Positions 1 to 5,022 are shown, counted from the first letter of the stretch. The stretch is DNA of 6,162 nt from an uncultured Muribaculaceae bacterium (GCA_947644475.1 CANRZQ010000171.1:1-6162); one strand, 5' to 3'. Notes: generated by a model from the letters alone, not told the origin. A program made the numbers and translations.

Positions 1-36
1 CCACCGTGCCCCGCGTTTCAACGCGGCGGCCATCAT
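1..36 (-). CDS. Possible 5' end of a divergent minus-strand gene (partial)
   Basis: Reading the minus strand, two consecutive ATG codons (36-34 and 33-31) open a frame that stays open to the window edge, giving MMAAALKRGARW. A textbook AGGAGG lies at 48-43, six bases before the first ATG. A promoter-like arrangement lies further upstream (see 59-90). Only 12 codons are visible, so no product can be named. The Shine-Dalgarno is notable because no other gene here has one. The alternative is that a plus-strand gene ends here: frame 3 reads TVPRVSTRRPS and stops at TAA 36-38. The perfect 7-bp hairpin at 11-26 (CCGCGTT, loop TC, AACGCGG) fits either reading. Confidence 0.4.
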   Translation of the reverse strand, partial: MMAAALKRGARW

Positions 37-54
37 AATCCCCCTCCTTATTTT

Positions 55-86
55 TTTGCAAAATTTAAGATATTATGCTAAATTTG
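55..86 (+). promoter_or_regulatory. Bacteroidota-type promoter of the DUF1460 amidase gene
   Basis: A -33 box TTTG at 55-58 and a -7 box TAAATTTG at 79-86 are separated by 20 bases, an exact match to the Bacteroidota housekeeping consensus. The spacing is identical to that of the promoter at 4526-4557. The expected transcription start is about 4-6 bases past the -7 box, roughly 90-92, almost on the ATG at 94. The mRNA would therefore be leaderless or nearly so. Confidence 0.7.
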
Positions 87-90
87 CAAA
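59..90 (-). promoter_or_regulatory. Possible divergent promoter overlapping the forward one
   Basis: On the minus strand TTTG (90-87) is followed after 19 bases by TAAATTTTG (67-59). That is the -7 consensus with one extra base between TA and TTTG, so the match is imperfect. It points at the possible minus-strand start at 36. Together with the forward promoter it forms a dyad: TTTGCAAAATTTA at 55-67 and TAAATTTGCAAA at 79-90 are inverted copies apart from one extra A. Confidence 0.3.
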
Positions 91-93
91 ATC

Positions 94-966
94 ATGAAAG
101 CAATCAAAAATACTTTACTCGCAATAGCAGCGGCCGCCTCCGCCATATGCGCCAACGCCGCCGACAACGGCCTCGTGCGATGGGCCAACGAAGCCGCCGA
201 CACCCTCCGCCTCAACTCCATGCTCGTCGAGGCATCGTCGCTCCGCCCCGCCCGCCCCGGAGAATATGTGGCCTGGTTCGGAGAAAAATTCCTCGGCACG
301 CCATACAAAGCACATACCCTCGAGCACTCGCCCGAGCAACTAACCGTAAACCTCGACTCGCTCGACTGCACCACTTTTGCCGAAACCGCGCTCGCACTCG
401 CCATCACTGCGCAAGAACGCCGATGGTCGTGGCGCGACTTCATCTACAATCTCCGCCGCATCCGCTACCGCCAGGGCACTGTCGACGGATACGCCTCGCG
501 CCTCCACTATATATGCGACTGGGCGCTCGACAACACCGCACGCGGCAACTTCTCCGAAGTCACAAACCGCTTTCCAAAAGTGAACTACGTCGTAAAAACC
601 ATCTCATTTATGAGCGAGAACGCCAACAAATACCCTGCCCTGGCCGACTCCGCCACCCTCGCCGATATAAAAAATGTCGAAATCGGCTATCGCAACCACC
701 GCTACCCGTTTATAAAATCCATCGACACTGCCGAAAAAGCCACAAAGGGCGAATTCCGGCAAGGCGACATAGTGGCGTTCACTTCCGCCCTTAAAAACCT
801 CGACGTGACACACATGGGCATCATCGTGATACGCGACAATGCCCCATACGTGATGCACGCATCCCTATCCGCCGGAAAAGTAACCGTTTCCGAGATGCCA
901 CTCGACAAATTCCTCAAACGAAACCGCAATTTCACCGGTGTGCGCGTTTTCCGCCTTACCGACTGA
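94..966 (+). CDS. Secreted DUF1460 family NlpC/P60-type N-acetylmuramoyl-L-alanine amidase
   Basis: A 290-aa exported enzyme. Residues 1-22 form a signal peptide: basic MKAIK, a hydrophobic Ala-rich core, and a likely cut after ANA. The mature protein carries the DUF1460 landmarks: FLGTPY (66-71), a THTLE-like segment AHTLE (73-77), and VNLDSLDCTTFAETALALA starting near 85, with Cys92 as the expected nucleophile. His240 in THMGI is the expected catalytic histidine, and MHAS (254-257) may supply a further active-site residue. Characterised DUF1460 proteins cut the amide bond between the muramoyl lactyl group and L-Ala in peptidoglycan fragments, so a periplasmic role in wall turnover or recycling is expected. 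The start is fixed by the signal peptide, since the next Met is residue 43. It sits only about 8 bases after the -7 box. The sigma-like gene follows 22 bases later, so co-transcription is likely. Family call is firm; exact substrate is inference. Confidence 0.9.
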   Translation: MKAIKNTLLAIAAAASAICANAADNGLVRWANEAADTLRLNSMLVEASSLRPARPGEYVAWFGEKFLGTPYKAHTLEHSPEQLTVNLDSLDCTTFAETALALAITAQERRWSWRDFIYNLRRIRYRQGTVDGYASRLHYICDWALDNTARGNFSEVTNRFPKVNYVVKTISFMSENANKYPALADSATLADIKNVEIGYRNHRYPFIKSIDTAEKATKGEFRQGDIVAFTSALKNLDVTHMGIIVIRDNAPYVMHASLSAGKVTVSEMPLDKFLKRNRNFTGVRVFRLTD

Positions 967-988
967 CACATAACAATCCGAAGACAAC

Positions 989-1738
989 ATGGACATCGCA
1001 CATCTGAAAAAAAATCTGCTGTCGCGCCAGCCCGACGCCGAATGTGAGGACACGCTCGTTAGCCTGGTCACATCCACAGCCGTCGACCCGCAAGTGACCG
1101 AGGCGCGCGATTTCTTCGTAGACGGCTTTTCCGCACGATTCCTCGACAACATCGCGCACAACATCTGCCGCCTCCAAAGAGCCGACATCCTCGGCGAATA
1201 CTTCGAATTCATATCCGCCGACGGCGGCGCTCCGCCTACTCCTTATTACAAGGTGTCGCTTTTCAAAAGAAAAAACGACTCCCGCCTCGACACATACGTG
1301 GCCCGCATCACGGCCCGCCACTTCACCGACGCCCAAAAGAAACATACACGATACCTATCTTCCCACACGCCTTTCGACTCTTTCCGCGCAGAAATCAACC
1401 CCGACGACGATTTTTCAAAGGACGAGGTGACAGATAATTCATGGTTTGCTCTCTTGATTGCAGACGAAGATTTCTCTATCTTCTCCGCAAACAACATTGA
1501 AACCATTACAAAACTAAACATCGCCCTCTCACAACTCGACGACCGCGACCGTCTCGTGATTCAACTCGTGGAACTCAACGACGTGCCCCTAATCGAGGCT
1601 TTCGACGAACTCCTCCCATACATGTCGTTCAAAAAGCCCGTTGAAACCCTCACAAGAAAAGATCGGCAGGATGCCGTTTCAAGACTGAACAACCGCGCTC
1701 TCGACCGTCTAACAAAAAAAATCAACTCGCTGCTATGA
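989..1738 (+). CDS. Divergent sigma-70 (ECF-like) family protein
   Basis: A 249-aa soluble protein with no signal or membrane span. Residues about 40-125 resemble sigma region 2: FVDGFSARFLDNIAH, then a helix through DILGEYFEFI, then SRLDTYVARITARHFTDAQKK, like the conserved LxTYL...R segment of ECF factors. Residues about 176-246 resemble region 4: LNIALSQLDDRDRLVIQLVEL starts the domain and AVSRLNNRALDRL (229-241) matches its recognition-helix end. Between them lie about 14 residues more than in a usual sigma4 helix-turn-helix (LLPYMSFKKPVETLTRKD), so DNA binding may differ. It is longer than a typical ECF factor (about 170-200 aa). A linker around 126-172 is acidic and poorly conserved in appearance. 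It overlaps the next gene by ATGA, suggesting coupled translation with an anti-sigma-like partner. Sigma activity itself is inference; a sigma-derived regulator without promoter activity is the main alternative. Confidence 0.65.
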   Translation: MDIAHLKKNLLSRQPDAECEDTLVSLVTSTAVDPQVTEARDFFVDGFSARFLDNIAHNICRLQRADILGEYFEFISADGGAPPTPYYKVSLFKRKNDSRLDTYVARITARHFTDAQKKHTRYLSSHTPFDSFRAEINPDDDFSKDEVTDNSWFALLIADEDFSIFSANNIETITKLNIALSQLDDRDRLVIQLVELNDVPLIEAFDELLPYMSFKKPVETLTRKDRQDAVSRLNNRALDRLTKKINSLL

Positions 1739-2031
1739 CAAAATACCTTATCACCGACGCCGAACTCGAAGCATATGCCGAAGGCTCTCTCACGACGGAA
1801 GAAAAAAAGGAACTCGAACGCCGCGCCCTGCGCACAGGCCAGACCTCGCTCCTGCTCAATGTCAAACTTGCCCACAACGCTTGCTTCGACGACGACCTCG
1901 ACGACATAATCGGAGCACAGCCCGCCGGAGCACCCCCTGTCCGGCTCGCAATCCCCCTGCGCATGGCCCGCCAAATATCTGCCGTGGCAGCCTGCGTGGC
2001 CCCCGTCGCCTCCAAACCCAAAAAAAATTAA
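1735..2031 (+). CDS. Small anti-sigma-like protein coupled to the sigma-like gene
   Basis: A 98-aa protein whose ATG overlaps the TGA of the preceding gene (ATGA), which argues for translational coupling and a fixed ratio of the two products. The first 35 residues (ITDAELEAYAEGSLTTEEK, then a charged helix) follow the usual opening of anti-sigma domains: a short helix ending in an acidic-Gly-Ser/Thr turn, then EE and a helix. There is no HxxxCxxC zinc motif. The middle is acidic (DDDLDDI). The C-terminus has a short hydrophobic run (SAVAACVAPVA, about 83-93) before a KPKK tail; it is too short for a confident membrane span, so it may be soluble or a degenerate membrane anchor. The stop follows an A8 run (2020-2027). 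Role as inhibitor of the upstream protein is inferred from context and the N-terminal pattern. Confidence 0.55.
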   Translation: MTKYLITDAELEAYAEGSLTTEEKKELERRALRTGQTSLLLNVKLAHNACFDDDLDDIIGAQPAGAPPVRLAIPLRMARQISAVAACVAPVASKPKKN

Positions 2032-2109
2032 TACATTTTAACACCTCTCCCCGGAGGATTTTCAAATCTCTCCCCTCTATATCACAAAACAACAAAATTC
2101 ATTACAACA
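2032..2109 (+). other. AT-rich gap with a weak stem, no clear promoter
   Basis: The 78 bases between the anti-sigma-like gene and the membrane protein gene contain no TAnnTTTG box. A small stem CCTC (2044-2047) with GAGG (2054-2057) is followed by ATTTT. It could act as a weak attenuator or processing site, or be chance. The end of the gap is A- and C-rich (ACAACAATG), the usual leader style of this phylum in place of a Shine-Dalgarno. Confidence 0.2.
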
Positions 2110-3258
2110 ATGACAAACAATAACACTCTCCAGGCCACTGTCGAAACCCTCCGCGCAAACATCGAGGCCATCAACGCCATCCGCGCAAACGCTCAGGACA
2201 TGCCCATGGCCGAAGCCGCTCAAATCCTCCTCATCGAACGTTACAACCTCTCACAGCCCGAGGCTCAGGAAATCGTAGAGCAACTCTCCGCCGGCCTCGA
2301 AGACTACAACGCGCAGCGAGTAGCCGCCGAAACATCCGACGACTTCATCCGCACCCGCATCATCGACGCCACACAATCATACTCTCCCGCCGACCGCACC
2401 ACCGCGCTCGCCCGCATGCTTGCCGCGCTCGAACTCACTTCCAACAAAGACGCCTCACAAGCCGAAATCGACGCGCTCGTAGCCGCAAACGCCGCGCTTT
2501 CCGACGACGAACTCATCGACGCCATCACAGAAGCATACCAGGGCCTCAACATCGAGTCAATTCTCGGCGAAGTCGTCAACGACTCGCTCGACGCCGAAAT
2601 GGTGCGCAAGATTGCCGACACCGCGGCCCTCCGCGAACCCGAATTCCGCCTCGCCGCAGCCCTGCAACTTTACATCGCACAGCGCGAAGGCTCTTTCAAC
2701 GTCGCCGACGACACCGATACCCCCCAGATCGACCCCACCACCCTCGGCGCCATGGCCGGTGCGGGCATCGACGCCTACGTAGCGGCAATCGACCTCCACG
2801 AAGGACGCATCGACCTCCAGAAATGGCAGACAATCATGAAATGGATTCTCGGCGGACTACTCACCGCGGCAATGTACCTCTTCGTAATCGTGGCTCTCGC
2901 CTACTCCGTAGGCACCCTTGCCGTCACAGTATGGCTCGCGCTTGGCTCGGGACTCGTGGTCTACATCCTTACAATGCTCGCCACAATTCTCCTCATGTCG
3001 TGGATCTCACCCAAAATGTTCGAGGGCTGCAACTGGATTCTTTCCAAACTGTCGCCCGTCTACGACAAAACCATCGTGAAACTCACCGAATGGTTCAACA
3101 TCCTCAAAGAAAAGATAGCCCGCTGGGTAGAGGCTTCCAAAAACTGGGTCGCCACCAAAACAGCAGCCACACCCTCACAGGTCCAGGCCGCACCCGTCGC
3201 TGCTCCCGCAGCCATTGCCGCGCCTGAAAACACCAACACAAACACAACCCTCGCTTAA
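2110..3258 (+). CDS. Helical membrane protein of unknown function with two C-terminal spans
   Basis: A 382-aa protein that I do not recognise. Residues 1-235 are predicted from composition to be almost all helical, acidic and Ala-rich, with repeated short helix patterns such as MAEAAQILLIERYNLSQPEAQ and DDELIDAITEAYQG, and no Cys. Two strong hydrophobic segments follow: about 242-267 (ending FVIVALAY) and about 270-297 (VWLALGSGLVVYILTML). They are separated by a very short turn, making a membrane hairpin that would leave both termini on the same side. Residues 300-350 are amphipathic and basic (DKTIVKLTEWFNILKEKIARW). The last 30 residues are an Ala/Pro/Thr/Asn-rich, probably disordered tail. 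No signal peptide. It lies 78 bases after the anti-sigma-like gene and before a strong hairpin, so it is probably the last gene of the left operon. A sensor or scaffold role is only a guess. Confidence 0.8.
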   Translation: MTNNNTLQATVETLRANIEAINAIRANAQDMPMAEAAQILLIERYNLSQPEAQEIVEQLSAGLEDYNAQRVAAETSDDFIRTRIIDATQSYSPADRTTALARMLAALELTSNKDASQAEIDALVAANAALSDDELIDAITEAYQGLNIESILGEVVNDSLDAEMVRKIADTAALREPEFRLAAALQLYIAQREGSFNVADDTDTPQIDPTTLGAMAGAGIDAYVAAIDLHEGRIDLQKWQTIMKWILGGLLTAAMYLFVIVALAYSVGTLAVTVWLALGSGLVVYILTMLATILLMSWISPKMFEGCNWILSKLSPVYDKTIVKLTEWFNILKEKIARWVEASKNWVATKTAATPSQVQAAPVAAPAAIAAPENTNTNTTLA

Positions 3259-3263
3259 CAGCA

Positions 3264-3295
3264 TCAGCAATCATAGGAGACTCAGGAATCATAGG
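3264..3295 (+). repeat. Tandem 14-nt direct repeat before the hairpin
   Basis: TCAGCAATCATAGG (3264-3277) and TCAGGAATCATAGG (3282-3295) match at 13 of 14 bases. The 9-base core AATCATAGG occurs in both (3269-3277, 3287-3295) and each can pair with CCTATGATT at 3299-3307. Two mutually exclusive stems are therefore possible in the transcript. Confidence 0.6.
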
Positions 3296-3311
3296 CCTCC
3301 TATGATTCCTG
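3283..3311 (+). terminator. Perfect 13-bp hairpin, likely terminator of the left operon
   Basis: CAGGAATCATAGG (3283-3295) pairs perfectly with CCTATGATTCCTG (3299-3311) around a CCT loop. It begins 24 bases after the stop of the 382-aa gene. It is followed by CTTTATAAA rather than a true T run, so it may terminate only partly, or work in both directions, or mainly protect the 3' end. Its core resembles the repeats at 4439-4499. Confidence 0.6.
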
Positions 3312-3348
3312 CTTTATAAACCATCACCAACACCTAATCCTTTCTTAC

Positions 3349-4008
3349 GTGGACCCCATCACAATAGGAGCAATCATAGCGTTAGGCCTTACTGCCGTCG
3401 GCTCGTACATCTATCGGAAATGCCGGGCCGAGCAACGCAAGACAGCCGAAATCGAGGTCCTGTCCCAAGCACTCGAACGCTACGCCTCGCAGGTTGCCCT
3501 CGAAGAAGTCGACCGCCCGATAGTAGAGGCCGTGCGCTGCACACTCGCCCGCATATGCTCTCCATCGGTAGAAGAAAAAGTGAAAGACATGGATCTGGCA
3601 GCCCGCCGCCATTTCTTCGCCGTAATAGTGCGCGATGTGTCGCGCGCCATGGATGTCGACATCAAAAGCCTGTCGTTTGGCGACCTTGGCTACGGACATC
3701 TCGGATGCTGCCGCAACGAAGGCTTCGACATACACCTCGAAATTGCCGACGCACTCATCATGGCCGACCCGCGCCGCGCCGTGGCCACAATATGCCACGA
3801 ACTGCGCCATGCCCAGCAATTCACATCGTTCATCGACGACAAATGGGGTTTCTCCGAACGGCGCAAGGCTCAGTGGATGTCCGAATACGCCGCCACAGTA
3901 TCCGAACACGCCACCGAATCCGAAGCAATGTTCTTTGCCTACCGATGCCAGATGCTCGAACTCGACGCCAACAACTTTGCCTCTGCCGCAACAAAAAACA
4001 TAGCATGA
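3349..4008 (+). CDS. Membrane-anchored putative zinc metalloprotease (HELRH)
   Basis: A 219-aa protein beginning with GTG. The frame is open back to a TAG at 3292-3294 with no ATG or GTG before 3349, and the next Met is residue 81, after the membrane anchor. Residues 4-22 form one hydrophobic span (ITIGAIIALGLTAVGSYIY) followed by RKCR, so the bulk of the protein probably stays cytoplasmic. The catalytic signature is HELRH (150-154): His150 and His154 as zinc ligands and Glu151 as general base. It comes after an edge-strand-like segment (FDIHLEIADAL) and helix, as in zincins. Fifty residues on, ELDANNFA (204-211) fits the ExxAxxFA pattern seen in M78/ImmA-like and minigluzincin proteases, making Glu204 the best third ligand. 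No family name is certain. Its stop overlaps the next start by ATGA, so the two products are probably coupled. Substrate unknown; loss of activity cannot be excluded. Confidence 0.75.
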   Translation: MDPITIGAIIALGLTAVGSYIYRKCRAEQRKTAEIEVLSQALERYASQVALEEVDRPIVEAVRCTLARICSPSVEEKVKDMDLAARRHFFAVIVRDVSRAMDVDIKSLSFGDLGYGHLGCCRNEGFDIHLEIADALIMADPRRAVATICHELRHAQQFTSFIDDKWGFSERRKAQWMSEYAATVSEHATESEAMFFAYRCQMLELDANNFASAATKNIA

Positions 4009-4427
4009 ATATACCCGACATAACAATAAAATCGGCCGATGCCGCCACACGCGCCGCAATAGCCGGCCGGTTGCGCCGATGCCTCCCGCCCGTCAAGGCC
4101 GACATAGCCGCGTGGAGCAAAAACGGCATAATACCCGCGCGAAGCCTCGAATTCGACATCGACGGAGCCGTAGCGTCAATTTCTGTCGCCGACCTGGTCA
4201 ACACCTACGGATTCGAGCCAATACTCGCCTTCATATACTTCGACGACCTCGTCGTGGCCAACCTCGACGCCGACAAACGCGCGCTCATCGACCTGCTCGC
4301 AGCCATCCCGTCGCACGGCGCGCGCCACACCCTCGGCCTCAGGCTCACCGGCGAGATGCTCGACACCATCCGCACATCCAACCCCGCCCTCTGGCAAGAA
4401 TACCTCCGCCTCCAATCAGAAAAATAA
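4005..4427 (+). CDS. Hypothetical 140-aa protein coupled to the metalloprotease
   Basis: The ATG at 4005 overlaps the metalloprotease stop (ATGA). The reading frame stays open far upstream only because the protease gene is GC-rich; the sensible start is the coupled ATG. The product is a soluble, mixed alpha/beta protein with no signal or membrane span: a basic helix (TRAAIAGRLRRCLP), a strand-like SLEFDIDGAVASISVADL, a hydrophobic core stretch (FEPILAFIYFDDLVV, about 70-84), and a C-terminal helix ending in LWQEYLRLQSEK. I do not recognise a family. Tight coupling suggests a partner, regulator or inhibitor of the protease, which is inference from position only. The gene ends 12 bases before the tandem palindromic repeats. 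Confidence 0.75.
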   Translation: MNIPDITIKSADAATRAAIAGRLRRCLPPVKADIAAWSKNGIIPARSLEFDIDGAVASISVADLVNTYGFEPILAFIYFDDLVVANLDADKRALIDLLAAIPSHGARHTLGLRLTGEMLDTIRTSNPALWQEYLRLQSEK

Positions 4428-4438
4428 CCCTCCGGCTT

Positions 4439-4499
4439 TCAGGAACACAAGCCTCCGGCTTGTGATCTACAAATCAGGAACATAAGCCTCCGGCTTGTG
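4439..4499 (+). repeat. Two tandem palindromic repeats, probable terminator region
   Basis: Two 26-nt units (4439-4464 and 4474-4499) start with TCAGGAAC and differ at one base (C4448/T4483). Each ends in a palindrome: CACAAGCC, loop TCC, GGCTTGTG at 4446-4464 is perfect; the second, at 4481-4499, has one T-G wobble. A partial third copy, CCTCCGGCTT, lies at 4429-4438. The units sit right after the stop at 4427 and before the promoter at 4526. With no T run, termination would rely on the stems themselves. Confidence 0.65.
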
Positions 4500-4525
4500 C
4501 CTCTCCCAAATGTTATTATATAAAA

Positions 4526-4557
4526 TTTGTATTTTCATCCGAATTTACATATCTTTG
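4526..4557 (+). promoter_or_regulatory. Bacteroidota-type promoter before the small ORFs
   Basis: TTTG at 4526-4529 and TATCTTTG at 4550-4557 are 20 bases apart and lie in an AT-rich stretch. The expected transcription start is near 4561-4563. No other good promoter is seen before the AAA+ gene at 5023, so this one may also drive it through the structured leader. Confidence 0.75.
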
Positions 4558-4573
4558 TATCAAAACAAAAAGA

Positions 4574-4744
4574 ATGGCAAATGACAGAGTATTATCGACA
4601 GACAACGAAAAAACAGATGGAGTCAGTGACCTATTGGAAAAAACATCCGATGTCGCTCGAAGAGTGCTTGACTCAATTCAAACGATTGCGGGAACAACGA
4701 ATTGCAAGGGAGTCCAAATCCATCTTTTAAGCAAATGTCGATAA
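4574..4744 (+). CDS. Alternative 56-aa small ORF in the overlapping frame
   Basis: The first ATG after the promoter is at 4574, seven bases before the other start, and opens MANDRVLSTDNEKTDGVSDL followed by a plausible amphipathic helix (LEKTSDVARRVLDSIQTIAG) and a C-terminal tail with two Cys. The leader AAAACAAAAAGA suits this phylum. Third positions are poorer in G/C (20 of 56 by hand count), which weighs against it. The two frames cannot be separated from one sequence. Confidence 0.3.
   Translation: MANDRVLSTDNEKTDGVSDLLEKTSDVARRVLDSIQTIAGTTNCKGVQIHLLSKCR
4581..4730 (+). CDS. Small 49-aa basic hypothetical protein
   Basis: A short ORF about 18-20 bases after the expected transcription start, encoding MTEYYRQTTKKQMESVTYWK and then a charged helix ending EQRIARESKSIF. 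The frame could be extended back to an ATG at 4527, but that codon lies inside the -33/-7 region, so 4581 is the better start. The product is Lys/Arg/Glu-rich with Met, Tyr and Trp in the first half, without membrane span. By hand count 25 of 49 third positions are G or C, more than the competing frame but less than the strongly C-ending neighbours, so the stretch may be recently acquired. No family recognised. It overlaps almost completely with the alternative ORF 4574-4744; only one is likely to be real. Confidence 0.45.
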   Translation: MTEYYRQTTKKQMESVTYWKKHPMSLEECLTQFKRLREQRIARESKSIF

Positions 4745-4788
4745 CGCCACACAGCATTTTCACGGCGAAGCCGTGTCTCTTATGTTAA

Positions 4789-4819
4789 CCCCGTATGGAG
4801 GCGCAGCCGACATGCGGGG
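4789..4819. repeat. Inner hairpin of the left arm
   Basis: C4789-G4797 pairs with C4811-G4819 over nine positions including one T-G wobble (4794/4814). Inside are GA opposite GA (4798-4799 and 4809-4810), then GGC/GCC (4800-4802, 4806-4808) around loop GCA. Tandem GA mismatches can form sheared pairs, so the stem may be continuous in RNA. Confidence 0.6.
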
Positions 4820-4843
4820 GATAGGCAAATGAGTGGCACTCTC

Positions 4844-4882
4844 GGTATTGGAGCGCAGCCTGCCGGAGCGTTCGATAATACC
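4844..4882 (+). repeat. Core hairpin of the 232-bp element
   Basis: GGTATT (4844-4849) pairs with AATACC (4877-4882), and after a small internal loop GAGCG (4851-4855) pairs with CGTTC (4869-4873) with one G-T wobble. A further 6-bp stem GAGGCA (4894-4899) with TGCCTC (4925-4930) follows. Enclosed by the long arms these would make a branched fold. Confidence 0.45.
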
Positions 4883-4933
4883 AATCATGACACGAGGCAC
4901 TGCTTCACAGTACAATTTGTCACCTGCCTCAAC

Positions 4934-4964
4934 CCCGGCATGTCGGCTACGCCTCCATACCGGG
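4934..4964. repeat. Inner hairpin of the right arm
   Basis: This is the inverted counterpart of 4789-4819. C4934-G4942 pairs with C4956-G4964 except at 4939/4959, which is C-A on the plus strand but a G-T wobble on the minus strand. The inner GGC/GCC stem lies at 4945-4947 and 4951-4953. The left-arm pair C4792-G4816 is replaced here, read on the minus strand, by G-C (4961, 4937). Confidence 0.6.
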
Positions 4965-5022
4965 TTAACCAAGGAATCACGGCTTCGCCGTGGCAATCCG
5001 CCGAAACTTTACAACCTTAAAA

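Larger units (their letters stand above)
4761..4992. repeat. 232-bp element with 60-nt inverted arms, likely dispersed structured repeat
   Basis: The left arm 4761-4820 and right arm 4933-4992 are inverted copies matching at 52 of 60 positions, with a 112-nt core. The match stops exactly at both outer ends. Each arm folds on its own into an outer hairpin (CACGGC, GAA, GCCGTG; identical in both) and an inner hairpin. The element fills most of the gap between the small ORFs and the AAA+ gene. It resembles a REPIN-like or MITE-like unit, or a structured 5' leader. No target-site duplication is visible. Short ORFs through it look spurious. Confidence 0.75.

Noticed and set aside
75..794. 239-aa plus-strand ORF overlapping the amidase
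   Set aside because: Arg/His/Pro-rich shadow of a GC-rich gene in another frame; its start lies inside the promoter.
1508..1515. Minus-strand TAGTTTTG, a -7-like box inside the sigma-like gene
   Set aside because: It lies within a coding region and no gene on that strand would use it; likely chance.
2020..2123. Frameshift at the A8 run that would extend the anti-sigma-like protein into the next frame
   Set aside because: The extension is Lys/Asn/Ile-rich, matches no expected anti-sigma C-terminus and overlaps the next gene's start. The annotated stop is four bases after the run and gives a plausible end.
3420..4004. Long upstream extension of the 140-aa gene
   Set aside because: The extension is Arg/His-rich and lies entirely over the zincin gene in another frame. 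The ATGA-coupled ATG at 4005 is the natural start.
3382..4059. 225-aa minus-strand ORF opposite the zincin gene
   Set aside because: Composition is that of an antisense shadow (Cys/Gly/Val-rich), while the plus frame carries HELRH and a membrane anchor.
4429..4499. CRISPR array
   Set aside because: Only two full units with a 9-base gap, and each unit is itself a palindrome; spacers are absent.
4911..4919. TACAATTTG as a -7 box for the AAA+ gene
   Set aside because: The spacing inside the box is one base too long and it lies over 100 bases before the ATG, within the repeat core.
4761..4992. tRNA or known small RNA in the branched fold
   Set aside because: No acceptor, T-loop (GTTCGAAT-like) or anticodon arrangement was found; the long inverted arms do not resemble a tRNA, 6S or tmRNA that I can recognise.
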